Assembly: GCF_002979755.1 (NCBI RefSeq)
Contig: NZ_PCPP01000006.1
Location: forward strand, 1 to 50,935
DNA from: Chryseobacterium culicis
GTDB lineage: Bacteria; Bacteroidota; Bacteroidia; Flavobacteriales; Weeksellaceae
Length of the DNA: 50,935 nt
Direction: 5' to 3'
In this document: in pieces, positions 41,544 through 49,865 of the stretch
Position numbering within the stretch: position 1 is the stretch's first letter
Layout of the letters: each line of letters starts with the position of its first letter
Notes under the pieces: model-generated
Database searches by the model: none
Seen by the model: the letters and a program-made list of their open reading frames with translations, nothing else
What the model was told of the DNA's origin: nothing
Made by a program: the position numbers and the translations under genes

Positions 41544-42350
41544 ATGGCGAAAAAAAATATTTTCACCGATGCATTCGGAACCCCTTATTTTTTGAAAAGG
41601 TTTATTATTTTTATTTTAGGAGTTGTATCATACAGAAGATTCAACGGCTTTAATAAGTTAAAAATAACCGGTACAGAACACCTTGTGGATCTTCCGGACT
41701 CTAACGTACTTTTTGTATCCAACCATCAGACCTATTTTGCAGATGTGGCGGCCATGTATCATGCCTTCTGTGCTGTAAATAACGGATATTTAAATACGAT
41801 AAAAAACCCGATCTATCTACTGAATCCAAAGATTGATTTTTACTATGTAGCGGCTGAAGAAACCATGAACAAAGGTATTCTTCCCAAGATATTCAAAATT
41901 GCAGGCGCTGTAACGGTAAAAAGAACATGGAGAGCTGAAGGGAAGAATGTCAACAGAATGGTAGATATGAGTGAGGTAGATAATATTATGAAAGCATTGG
42001 ACAATGGCTGGGTAGCGACTTTCCCTCAAGGAACTACATCGGCTTTTGCACAGGGACGAAGAGGAACTGCCAAACTGGTAAAAAACCAACGCCCCATTGT
42101 GATTCCAATCAAAATAAATGGCTTCAGAAGAGCTTTTGATAAAAAAGGACTCCGCGTAAAGGTAACCGGTGTAAAACCTACGATGGAATTTAAAGCGCCT
42201 TTGGATATTGATTATGATAATGAAAAAGCACCGGAAATTTTATTGAAGATTATGACTGCCATTGAGCAGACAGAAGACTTCAATGTATTACACAGTTATG
42301 ATGAAGAACTTAAAGCTAAAAAATTAGAACAAAAGGACTCAAATAATTAA
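41544..42350 (+). CDS. PlsC-like lysophospholipid acyltransferase with unusual motifs
   Basis: This 268-residue protein has an N-terminal hydrophobic helix (about 16-33) and the acyltransferase core. The first motif reads SNHQTYFADV, so the His and Asp are five residues apart rather than the usual four (HX4D). The third motif reads FPQGTTS where most have FPEGTxS. The fourth, PIVIPIKINGF, is normal. It probably transfers an acyl chain to a glycerophosphate or ornithine-lipid type acceptor on the inner membrane. Given the altered motifs it may be specialised. It follows the CoA pyrophosphatase gene and precedes a lipoprotein gene by 15 bp. Confidence 0.82.
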   Translation: MAKKNIFTDAFGTPYFLKRFIIFILGVVSYRRFNGFNKLKITGTEHLVDLPDSNVLFVSNHQTYFADVAAMYHAFCAVNNGYLNTIKNPIYLLNPKIDFYYVAAEETMNKGILPKIFKIAGAVTVKRTWRAEGKNVNRMVDMSEVDNIMKALDNGWVATFPQGTTSAFAQGRRGTAKLVKNQRPIVIPIKINGFRRAFDKKGLRVKVTGVKPTMEFKAPLDIDYDNEKAPEILLKIMTAIEQTEDFNVLHSYDEELKAKKLEQKDSNN

Positions 42351-42365
42351 AGTAAATTAAAAATT

Positions 42366-42803
42366 ATGAACAAAATACTTGGAATCTTATTCGCAATCAT
42401 AGTATTAGTTTCATGCAACAGCCAAAAGATATATTCGGATTTTGATATCAGCTATTCGAAAAGCGGAGGCTATGCTCCAGTTTATGAAAACCTGCTTATA
42501 AAAGGGAATACTGTACACTACTCTTTTGAAGGACAGGGAAAGAAATACAAACAGGATTTTAAAATTTCTGATGAAGATTTAAAGAAACTGGATCAGGTTC
42601 TTTCTCAGAATAATTTCAGAAGGATACAGGAAGACCGCAAAAAATTGTACGACAATATTTCCACGTCCATCAATATCAAGAAAGGTCCTAATGAAGGCAG
42701 TAAAACGGATGCCAGTATGATTATTCCGAATTACCAGACCAACTGGAACAATATTATTGAGGCTTTCCAGCAGATCATTACTACTAATGTTAAAAAACAG
42801 TAA
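42366..42803 (+). CDS. Small lipoprotein of unknown function
   Basis: This 145-residue protein has a lipoprotein signal peptide with lipobox LVSC. The mature part (SDFDISYSKSGGYAPVYENLL, then KISDEDLKKLDQVLSQNNF) looks like a small alpha+beta domain of a type common in Bacteroidetes lipoproteins. I do not know its function. It lies 15 bp after the acyltransferase gene and 6 bp before mpl, so it is probably in the same operon. Confidence 0.75.
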   Translation: MNKILGILFAIIVLVSCNSQKIYSDFDISYSKSGGYAPVYENLLIKGNTVHYSFEGQGKKYKQDFKISDEDLKKLDQVLSQNNFRRIQEDRKKLYDNISTSINIKKGPNEGSKTDASMIIPNYQTNWNNIIEAFQQIITTNVKKQ

Positions 42804-42809
42804 ATACAA

Positions 42810-44147
42810 TTGAAAACCCACTTCATTGCCATTGGCGGAAGCGCCATGCATAATCTTGCGATTGCATTAAAAGACAAAGGATATCAGGTGACAGGTTCTG
42901 ATGACGCTATTTTTGAACCTTCGAAATCCCGATTGGAAAAGAAAGGAATTCTGCCTCAGGAAATGGGCTGGTTCCCGGAAAAAATCACTCAGGATATTGA
43001 TGCAGTTATTCTTGGAATGCATGCCCATCAGGATAATCCAGAGTTGGCAAGAGCAAAAGAACTGGGACTGAAAATATATTCTTATCCTGAATTTCTGTAC
43101 GAACAGTCTAAAAACAAAACAAGAGTAGTCATTGCAGGATCACATGGTAAAACTACCATTACTTCAATGATTCTTCACGTGTTGAATTTCCATCAGAAAG
43201 ATGTGGATTTCATGGTAGGAGCTCAGCTTGAAGGATTCGACTGTATGGTAAAACTGACTCAGGATAATGATTTCATGGTATTGGAAGGTGATGAATACCT
43301 TTCTTCTCCTATCGATCTTCGTTCAAAATTTTTACTGTATCAGCCGAACATCGCTTTAATGAGCGGCATCGCATGGGATCATATCAATGTATTCAAAACC
43401 TTTGATGATTATATCGATCAGTTCAGAAAGTTTGTGGCAAGTATTACTGCCGGAGGAGTTTTGGTATACAACGAAGAAGATCCGGAAGTAGTAAAAGTAG
43501 TGGAAAATGCAGAGAACTATTTCAGAAAAATCCCTTATAAAACTCCTGAATACGAAATCAATAATGGTAAAGTATATTTAAAAACCGAAATGGGAGATGT
43601 TCCGCTTTCTGTTTTTGGAGCCCACAACCTATTGAACCTTGAAGGAGCAAGACATATCTGCCGACAGCTTGGCATTATGGATGAAGATTTCTATGAGGCG
43701 ATTATGAGTTTCAAAGGAGCATCGAAACGTCTTGAAAAAGTAGAAAGAGAAGATAAAGGAATATTATACAAAGACTTTGCGCATGCACCAAGCAAGGTAA
43801 AGGCTGCTGTAAAAGCATTTGCAGAGCAATTTAAAAATGATAAGAAATATGGATTTCTGGAACTTCATACCTATTCCAGCTTAAATCCGGCTTTCCTTGA
43901 ACAATATGACCACGCCATGGATGGTCTGGAAGAAGCCATTGTTTTCTATTCTGAAGATGCTTTGAAGATCAAGAGAATAGAACCTATTTCTCCTGAGTTT
44001 ATCAAGGAAAAATTCAAAAATGAAAAATTAAGAGTTTTCACAAATGCTGAAGATCTTCACGCCTACTGGAATACATTAGATAAAACAAACGGTGTTTATT
44101 TAATGATGAGTTCCGGAAATTTCGGCGGTCTTGATTTAACAAAATAA
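42810..44147 (+). CDS. mpl: UDP-MurNAc : L-Ala-gamma-D-Glu-mDAP ligase (Mpl)
   Basis: This 445-residue Mur ligase has the N-terminal Rossmann start HFIAIGGSAMHNLA, the ATP loop IAGSHGKTTITSM (near 105-117), the carbamylated-lysine region VLEGDEYLSSP, and a C-terminal domain with DFAHAPSKVKAAV. These match Mpl rather than MurC. Mpl re-attaches recycled murein tripeptide to UDP-MurNAc in the cytosol, so wall fragments are reused. The start is a TTG at 42810, which gives the expected N-terminus. It is last in the nudix-acyltransferase-lipoprotein-mpl run and has a strong terminator. Confidence 0.92.
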   Translation: MKTHFIAIGGSAMHNLAIALKDKGYQVTGSDDAIFEPSKSRLEKKGILPQEMGWFPEKITQDIDAVILGMHAHQDNPELARAKELGLKIYSYPEFLYEQSKNKTRVVIAGSHGKTTITSMILHVLNFHQKDVDFMVGAQLEGFDCMVKLTQDNDFMVLEGDEYLSSPIDLRSKFLLYQPNIALMSGIAWDHINVFKTFDDYIDQFRKFVASITAGGVLVYNEEDPEVVKVVENAENYFRKIPYKTPEYEINNGKVYLKTEMGDVPLSVFGAHNLLNLEGARHICRQLGIMDEDFYEAIMSFKGASKRLEKVEREDKGILYKDFAHAPSKVKAAVKAFAEQFKNDKKYGFLELHTYSSLNPAFLEQYDHAMDGLEEAIVFYSEDALKIKRIEPISPEFIKEKFKNEKLRVFTNAEDLHAYWNTLDKTNGVYLMMSSGNFGGLDLTK

Positions 44148-44150
44148 ATA

Positions 44151-44186
44151 AAAAGCTTCAGATTCTATTTCTGAAGCTTTTTTTAT
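44151..44186 (+). terminator. Terminator after mpl
   Basis: The perfect 12-bp stem AAAAGCTTCAGA/TCTGAAGCTTTT (44151-44162, 44170-44181) has a 7-nt loop and a T-run. Confidence 0.92.
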
Positions 44187-44198
44187 GAAGTATGCTTT

Positions 44199-44813
44199 CT
44201 AATTGTCGCTTAATTTTTTATTATTGGTCAGCTCAATACTCTTTATGGAGCCCAACGGTGCTATTTTTATCGTTTTATTTCCTTTTGCCAGATAAATATA
44301 ATACATGCTGTTCGATCCTATCAGATGCACCTGCTCAAAGCTATCATCCCCATAGTTTAATTTATAGTCATATTTAAGCTTGTTCTCCCTTATCTTTCTG
44401 GTGAGCCCAAGTCCTTCACCCCAACCTATTCCCACAAAGAAAGACAGTAGCATCATGGCGAGAAATTTCACAAACATATTGGTAAAATGATTCTCAATAG
44501 CCTCTTTGCTCATATTTTCATGTCCTTTGAGAGATGCCATCTGGAATGCCCAACGTTTATTTTTATTGGCCTGTTTGGATAAAAAAGAGGGAAAAGCAAA
44601 TGAAAATACGACGATAACAATCAGGGCAATCAGGATAACCGGATGAGCCGTTAAAGTAGCAATCGGGCTTATCAGAATATCCATTATTGTTGAATATTTT
44701 AGAATATTAATATTGATCTGATAGTAGAAGACACTTTCTTTTAAAATTCCCATTATAACGAGAAAAAGATACCCGAATGGAAGTGATCTCTTAATTCCTT
44801 CTGAATATTTCAT
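44199..44813 (-). CDS. Membrane protein of unknown function
   Basis: I do not recognise this 204-residue protein. It has three likely membrane helices (about 10-25, 57-76 and 112-130) and a soluble C-terminal part with beta-hairpins (GSNSMYYIYLAKGNKTIKI). A short positively charged loop follows the second helix. No motif suggests a transporter or enzyme. It stands alone between two other transcription units. Confidence 0.65.
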   Translation of the reverse strand: MKYSEGIKRSLPFGYLFLVIMGILKESVFYYQININILKYSTIMDILISPIATLTAHPVILIALIVIVVFSFAFPSFLSKQANKNKRWAFQMASLKGHENMSKEAIENHFTNMFVKFLAMMLLSFFVGIGWGEGLGLTRKIRENKLKYDYKLNYGDDSFEQVHLIGSNSMYYIYLAKGNKTIKIAPLGSIKSIELTNNKKLSDN

Positions 44814-44908
44814 GGATGTTTTTTATTGGTTTTAGTTTTATATTGGGGCAGATCAATGATATTGATGTACGAAAATATAAAATTATCATCAAATTAAAAC
44901 ATACAGAT

Positions 44909-45967
44909 TTATCTTTCACATTCTTTGATCAGTTTTTTCAGAATTTCTTCTGTAGAAAGTTCGCTATATGGGTGGATAGACTGCCCTACCCAAATTCCTA
45001 CAAACTCCGGATTTTGCAAAGATTTTGCTGCTTTACGTAAGGCATTGGTCAGTTTGTTCTGGTAAGGATAAGGTAAAATATATTCTGAATTTTCAACTGT
45101 TTCTATAAATTGATTTTTCACGCCTCTGGCATATCTTCCGGAAAAACTCTTCGTCAGAACAACTTCTTCTTCTCTTACCTTTTTCAATCTTTCTTTTTCA
45201 AAAGGCTGCAAAGCACTTTCCTGAGAAGCCAGTAAAAGGTTGCCCACCTGAAAACCCTGTGCTCCTAAATCTTTAACAGCCTGCAATGTCTTCGCTCCAT
45301 AAATCCCTCCAGCATAAATCAAAGGAACTTTTACCTGTTCATAGATCTGTGACAGCAAAGATAATCCTCCGATCTGCGGAATATTTTCTGCTTCAAAACT
45401 TCCTCTGTGCCCTCCAGCCTCTATTCCCTGAACGCAGATGATATCAATACCGGAATTTTCAAGTAATAAGGCTTCTCTCACAGAAGTACAGGTTCCGATA
45501 AGGGTAACTCCGTTTTCTTTTAATTTCTGAATACTCGGATCATCCAGATTTCCAAAAGTAAAACTTAAAATTTTACAGTCTTCCTGAATGATGGCATCCA
45601 CCTGATCATGGTAGCCGTTTACACTGATTTCTTCAAGATCCGGGAGATGTACTTCAATCGCATTTTCCTTTGCCAGCTGCTCAATAAAAAGCTTGGTTTT
45701 ACCATACTTTTCTTTTAAGGCATCAGTTATTTCCGGAATGTGATGAACAAATATATTGGCAGCAAAAGGTTTATCTGTCAATTTTTTCGCCTCTCTGATC
45801 AATTCAACAGACTGATCTGCAGAAAGGTCAGCCAGTGCCAGTGATCCGATACAGCCTGCTTTTGCAGCTGCAACAGCCATCTGAACGGTGCTCACTCCAA
45901 ACATCGGAGCCTGAATAACAGGATATTGTATCCCTAGTTTTTTACTGATTGTATCCGGCCAAAACAT
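44909..45967 (-). CDS. Nitronate monooxygenase-like flavoenzyme
   Basis: I take 45967 (MFWPDTISKKL) as the start, not a longer frame to 46006. The 352-residue TIM-barrel protein has YPVIQAPMFGVST near the N-terminus, GSLALADLS, then VQGIEAGGHRG and VPLIYAGGIYGA, the FMN-phosphate-binding pattern of the 2-nitropropane dioxygenase/nitronate monooxygenase family. These enzymes oxidise alkyl nitronates such as propionate 3-nitronate with FMN. Some family members are enoyl reductases (FabK), but FabK usually sits with fatty-acid genes, absent here. Its 5' region (45968-46113) has no gene. Confidence 0.85.
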   Translation of the reverse strand: MFWPDTISKKLGIQYPVIQAPMFGVSTVQMAVAAAKAGCIGSLALADLSADQSVELIREAKKLTDKPFAANIFVHHIPEITDALKEKYGKTKLFIEQLAKENAIEVHLPDLEEISVNGYHDQVDAIIQEDCKILSFTFGNLDDPSIQKLKENGVTLIGTCTSVREALLLENSGIDIICVQGIEAGGHRGSFEAENIPQIGGLSLLSQIYEQVKVPLIYAGGIYGAKTLQAVKDLGAQGFQVGNLLLASQESALQPFEKERLKKVREEEVVLTKSFSGRYARGVKNQFIETVENSEYILPYPYQNKLTNALRKAAKSLQNPEFVGIWVGQSIHPYSELSTEEILKKLIKECER

Positions 45968-46113
45968 AAGAATTATTTTTATTAAAATGTACGAAGAATC
46001 AGGCAATACCTCTTATTCAATGATATGATATTGCTCAGAATAAGACTTAAAGTTAAAGGTTTAAGGTTTAGAGTTGTTGATAAACATCTATTGTATATGG
46101 AACAAAGCAGGAT

Positions 46114-46818
46114 TTATTTTGCTTTCCTGAGTTCTTTATAGTGTAATTTTGATTCAGGATCAAGCTTTTCTGTGGCATAAGAAAATGTAACAGCAGGCAT
46201 TGTTTTCACGTAGGTACTGAGAAAATCATGTAATTTCTTTTTGTCTTTTTTTCCTGCTTCTCGGATCCAGCTTCCCACTGCTTTATTCACCAGCTCATTC
46301 GGGTCATGAACAAGGATTTCTGCAATAGCAAAAGTATCTTCTACATCATTTTTTCTGATAAATGCATGCGTGCTTACAATGGCAGTTCTTCTTTCCCATG
46401 GACTATCGGAATAAGCAAGCTTGTGCAGAATATCCCTGGATTTATCAATGAGATATTCTCCAATAACATGGCAGGCTGCTCTGTCTACAAAATCCCAGTT
46501 ATTCAAACGGTTATGGCGGTTGAGATACAGATTAAAAAGCTCTTTCTTATGATTTTCAGATACTTTTTTACTTCTTGCCTGGAAATCCATGATGCTTACT
46601 GCCCCCATTCTTACTTCATAAAAATCACTATCAAGGAGCTTATTGATTTCATCCAGAGGCATCATCGAAAATTCTTTAGCCGTAGTAAAGACATCCCCGA
46701 ATTTCACTCCGAAACTCTTGGTAACTCCATCATTTCCTTTGAAAAACTTCTCAGCTTTATTGAGTTCTTTTTCATTCTTGAATAACAAGAGTGTTTCTAT
46801 GAATTCTTTTGCAGTCAT
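46114..46818 (-). CDS. AlkD-like DNA alkylation repair protein (HEAT-repeat)
   Basis: This 234-residue all-helical protein fits the AlkD/AlkC HEAT-repeat superfamily. It has SFGVKFGDVFTTAKEF near the N-terminus, EVRMGAVSIMDFQARS, then NNWDFVDRAACHVIGEYL and WERRTAIVSTHAFIR, the repeat pattern with the conserved W and D/R residues that hold damaged DNA. AlkD excises alkylated purines without flipping the base. Assignment to the family is good; enzyme activity is inferred. It is downstream of the aldo/keto reductase gene, with a palindromic element between. Confidence 0.82.
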   Translation of the reverse strand: MTAKEFIETLLLFKNEKELNKAEKFFKGNDGVTKSFGVKFGDVFTTAKEFSMMPLDEINKLLDSDFYEVRMGAVSIMDFQARSKKVSENHKKELFNLYLNRHNRLNNWDFVDRAACHVIGEYLIDKSRDILHKLAYSDSPWERRTAIVSTHAFIRKNDVEDTFAIAEILVHDPNELVNKAVGSWIREAGKKDKKKLHDFLSTYVKTMPAVTFSYATEKLDPESKLHYKELRKAK

Positions 46819-46840
46819 GGGTTATTATTGATTTAAAAAG

Positions 46841-46898
46841 CCCACAGTTCTCACAAATTATATGGATTAAAACCTGTGTAATTTGTGAGATCCGTGGG
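46841..46898. repeat. Imperfect 20-bp inverted repeat between two minus-strand genes
   Basis: CCCACAGTTCTCACAAATTA (46841-46860) pairs with TAATTTGTGAGATCCGTGGG (46879-46898) except for two bases, with an 18-bp loop. It lacks a T-run, so it looks more like a dispersed intergenic element than a terminator. Confidence 0.7.
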
Positions 46899-46921
46899 TA
46901 TATTCTTACTCTTTATTTCTA

Positions 46922-47797
46922 TTAAATATCCGCTACAGAATTTAGCATTTTTTGCTCCCATTCCGGATCTTTAGGATCAAAGAACAATCTTTTTCCGGTA
47001 TCTAAAGAACGTACAACATTCATTTCATCCTCTGTCAGCACAAAATCAAATACATTAAAGTTTTCTTCGATTCTTGAAGGGGTCACAGATTTCGGAATTA
47101 CAGCAAAACCTTCCTGTAAGTGCCATCTCAGAATGACCTGAGCTACAGTTTTGCCATATTTTTCAGCAATCGCTTTCAGATCAGGATTGCTTAAAAGGTT
47201 GGCATTACCATTTCCTAGCGGGCTCCAGGGCTGAGTTACAATATTATTTTCTCTGTCATACACCTGTAATTCTTTCTGCTGGAATACAGGATGCAGTTCA
47301 ATCTGATTGATCACTGGTAAAACGGTTGAATTAGCCTTTAATTCCTCAAGTTTCTCGACGGTAAAATTACACACCCCAATGGCTTTAATTTTCCCTTCAT
47401 GATATAACTCTTCCAACGCTTTCCATGTTCCCAGAAAATCTCCATACGGCCAGTGGATTAGATACATATCAAGATAATCCATCTGTAATCTGTCTAATGT
47501 TCTCTGAAAAGCACTTTTTGCCTTTTCATATCCATGATCCTGAACCCATACTTTTGATGTGATAAACAATTCATCTCTGTTTACACCGCTATTTTTAACG
47601 GCAGCACCTACCGCTGTTTCATTCTGATAAATAGCAGCAGTATCTATCATTCTATATCCTGTTTCAATAGCTTTGATTACTGCATTTTCACATTCTTTCA
47701 GATCTTCCATCTGCCATACTCCAAAGCCTAAAGCCGGAATATCCACTCCATTATTTAAGGTTACCACAGGTTGTCCTGTATAGGTTTTCTTTTGCAT
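46922..47797 (-). CDS. Aldo/keto reductase
   Basis: This 291-residue (beta/alpha)8 enzyme has the NADPH-dependent aldo/keto reductase signature. It starts VTLNNGVDIPALGFGVWQ. The catalytic tetrad is Asp in MIDTAAIYQNE, Tyr in the same run, Lys in ITSKVW and His in YLIHWPYG. The cofactor site is AVIPKSVTPSRIEEN. Sequence style is that of the 2,5-diketo-gluconate reductase/YvgN group. It reduces aldehydes and ketones, probably in detoxification. It is divergent from the GNAT gene, with a heptanucleotide repeat in the space between. Confidence 0.92.
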   Translation of the reverse strand: MQKKTYTGQPVVTLNNGVDIPALGFGVWQMEDLKECENAVIKAIETGYRMIDTAAIYQNETAVGAAVKNSGVNRDELFITSKVWVQDHGYEKAKSAFQRTLDRLQMDYLDMYLIHWPYGDFLGTWKALEELYHEGKIKAIGVCNFTVEKLEELKANSTVLPVINQIELHPVFQQKELQVYDRENNIVTQPWSPLGNGNANLLSNPDLKAIAEKYGKTVAQVILRWHLQEGFAVIPKSVTPSRIEENFNVFDFVLTEDEMNVVRSLDTGKRLFFDPKDPEWEQKMLNSVADI

Positions 47798-47899
47798 AAG
47801 TCTTTATTTTAATGATTAATATAAAGTGATAAACAAATTTGCAATAAAAAATCGGAAATTCTGCCTACCAATTTTACTGTTCCTGTTAAAAAATTTTGA

Positions 47900-47974
47900 G
47901 TTGCTGGTTGTTGGTTGCTGGTTGTTGGTTGCTGGTTACTTGTTGCTGGTTGTTGGTTGCTGGTTGCTGGTTGC
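47900..47974 (+). repeat. Heptanucleotide tandem repeat (GTTGCTG/GTTGTTG)
   Basis: About 10.7 copies of a 7-bp unit, mostly GTTGCTG and GTTGTTG with one GTTACTT, lie in the 239-bp divergent spacer between the aldo/keto reductase and GNAT genes. An accidental reading frame crosses it. Confidence 0.9.
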
Positions 47975-48036
47975 AAAATTATGTTCCTGCTGGTATACCA
48001 TCGCTATTTTCTTTATTTTTGTTTAAATTAAACATC

Positions 48037-48471
48037 ATGTCACAACACATCAGACTGGCGAATGCAGAGGATTATCCTCGAATTATGGAAATATGGGAAT
48101 CGGCAGTAAAAGCAACTCATGATTTTCTTGCTGAAGAGGATTTCAATTATTTCAAAGAGGTTATTCCAAGAGATTATCTTCCTAACCTGGAAGTCTATTT
48201 ACTTACTGAAGACAACGAAGCTGAAGGATTTGCCTCCGTAGCAGAGGGCAATCTGGAAATGCTTTTCATTCACAATGACACTCGTGGAAAAGGCTATGGA
48301 AAAACACTTTATCAGTTCATGAAAGAGAAAACGGGATTGACCAAAGTAGATGTGAATGAGCAAAATCCTCAGGCGATCGGGTTTTATGAAAAAATGGGCT
48401 TTAAAAAGATCGGAAGATCGGAAAAAGATGGTTCAGGAAAAGAGTATCCAATTATCCATATGAGCCTGTAA
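48037..48471 (+). CDS. GNAT-family N-acetyltransferase
   Basis: I take the ATG at 48037 (MSQHIRLANAEDYPRI); a longer frame starts inside the heptanucleotide repeat and is not credible. The 144-residue protein has LEMLFIHNDTRGKGYGKTLY, the acetyl-CoA loop (R-G-K-G-x-G), and NPQAIGFYEKMGFKKIGR, the C-terminal GNAT motif. Its closest pattern is YjaB/PhnO-type small acetyltransferases. TATTTTTG at 48014-48021 fits a -7 box. The next gene starts immediately after its stop, so the two GNATs are one operon. Confidence 0.88.
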   Translation: MSQHIRLANAEDYPRIMEIWESAVKATHDFLAEEDFNYFKEVIPRDYLPNLEVYLLTEDNEAEGFASVAEGNLEMLFIHNDTRGKGYGKTLYQFMKEKTGLTKVDVNEQNPQAIGFYEKMGFKKIGRSEKDGSGKEYPIIHMSL

Positions 48472-48939
48472 ATGGAAAATTTCACCTTCAACAAGCTAAA
48501 TTCGGATTCAGAAATCCCTTATCATTTACTGCTTCTGGCTGATGAAACACAAGAAGCTATCAATCAATATATTTTTAGTTCTGAGATCTATCTTTTACAT
48601 GACGGTATTGAAAACATTGCTGTAATGGCGTTGTACAAGAAGACCCATACTGAACTGGAAATTAAAAACATTGCCGTCATTGAAAGCTACAGGAATAAAG
48701 GTATTGGAACGATCCTGATAGATAAGGCAAAAGAAATTGCGAAAGAAAATCATTATAAAACACTGACTGTTGGAACTTCGGATACCGGCTTCCAACAGAT
48801 CAGATTTTATGAGAAAAACGGTTTCATTAAAAGTGGAATTCTGAAGGATTTCTTTATTGAAAATTATCCAGCACCCATCTATGAAAACGGTTTACAGATG
48901 ATAGATATGGTTTTATTAAGCCATCACCTTGCGAAATAA
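48472..48939 (+). CDS. Second GNAT-family N-acetyltransferase
   Basis: This 155-residue protein begins directly after the stop of the first GNAT (TAA then ATG). It has ELEIKNIAVIESYRNKGIGT and QIRFYEKNGFIKSG, the two main GNAT motifs, with the acetyl-CoA loop RNKGIG. The C-terminus (ENYPAPIYENGLQMIDMVLLS) is a usual beta-strand close of the fold. It overlaps the convergent LysR gene by 24 bp. Substrate unknown. Confidence 0.88.
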   Translation: MENFTFNKLNSDSEIPYHLLLLADETQEAINQYIFSSEIYLLHDGIENIAVMALYKKTHTELEIKNIAVIESYRNKGIGTILIDKAKEIAKENHYKTLTVGTSDTGFQQIRFYEKNGFIKSGILKDFFIENYPAPIYENGLQMIDMVLLSHHLAK

Positions 48940-49812
48940 TCCTTTAATATGTTCTATTTCAGTTTGATAATTGGTTTTCTTGCGACAACCGAAGTAAAGC
49001 GTATTTTCAAATTTCTTCTTTCCTTCCCAAATCAACTGGATATCACCGTTTTCAATATCATTTCTGCATAGAAAATCAGGAACAACAGCTAATCCTGTTC
49101 CACCTTTGAGGCAGCGGATGATTGAGTTCATGTTAGGAACAATATAATTAGGACGGAAATTGGGTTTATGACCAAAATTCAATATCCAGTACTGGAAAAG
49201 ATGTTCCATGTCTCCCGTGGTTCCGTACCATTTTTCATTTTTCAGCCATTCCTCTATCTGTTTGGCATTTTTTGTTTTTAAAACCTTATTGAAAGCTGCT
49301 TTATCCACATCTTTCCCTCCTACCAGAATAATTTGTTCTGAAGAGAACGCTTCATGTTCAATATTAGGTGAAGACCCTTTTTTCGGGGTAATAATAAGAT
49401 CAAGAATTCCTTTATCCAGTTGATCCAGCATTTCAGGATATTCTCCAAAACTGATAATCAGATTAAAGGGTAAGGAAGAAACATATTGTTCCAGGGTGGT
49501 CTGAAAAGTCTCAAAACACATACCCACGCTGATTGTCGGAGTATGTTTCTCAGTAGACTTCTGAAAATTCTTTTCTACATCTTCCAGCTTGGTGATTGGT
49601 TCAGCTACTGCATTAAACAATACTTTTCCTCGTTCTGTCGGAATCATTTTTCTACCGGTTCTGTCGAACAGCTTATAACCTACATAAGCTTCCAATGAGC
49701 TTAAATGAAGGCTTACACCCGGCTGTGATATGAATAAAGCATCCGCAGCACCTGTCAATGTCCCGGTTTTATAGATCGCCTTAAAAGTACGATACCATTC
49801 TAAATTAACCAT
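48916..49812 (-). CDS. LysR-family transcriptional regulator
   Basis: This 298-residue protein has the LysR winged helix-turn-helix at the N-terminus (about 4-62: WYRTFKAIYKTGTLTGAADA then ISQPGVSLHLSSLEAYVG). A periplasmic-binding-like effector domain follows (about 90-290), with GGTGLAVVPDFL near the C-terminus. It likely controls a nearby gene and itself. A perfect 14-bp inverted repeat lies right upstream (49822-49865) and is a candidate operator. It converges on the second GNAT gene and overlaps it by 24 bp. Its effector molecule is unknown. Confidence 0.9.
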   Translation of the reverse strand: MVNLEWYRTFKAIYKTGTLTGAADALFISQPGVSLHLSSLEAYVGYKLFDRTGRKMIPTERGKVLFNAVAEPITKLEDVEKNFQKSTEKHTPTISVGMCFETFQTTLEQYVSSLPFNLIISFGEYPEMLDQLDKGILDLIITPKKGSSPNIEHEAFSSEQIILVGGKDVDKAAFNKVLKTKNAKQIEEWLKNEKWYGTTGDMEHLFQYWILNFGHKPNFRPNYIVPNMNSIIRCLKGGTGLAVVPDFLCRNDIENGDIQLIWEGKKKFENTLYFGCRKKTNYQTEIEHIKGLFRKVMA

Positions 49813-49821
49813 GACTTAATT

Positions 49822-49865
49822 ATTAATATTATAATGCAAAATTACAAAATAATTATAATATTAAT
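49822..49865. promoter_or_regulatory. 14-bp inverted repeat upstream of the LysR gene
   Basis: ATTAATATTATAAT (49822-49835) and its exact reverse complement (49852-49865) are separated by 16 bp. It starts 10 bp before the LysR start codon. The second arm overlaps the last codons of the phosphoesterase gene. It may be an operator or a hairpin. Confidence 0.6.

Noticed and set aside
47826..48026. Frame reading VVGCWLLVAG-type repeats before the GNAT gene
   Set aside because: It is a translation of the 7-bp repeat; the true start is 48037.
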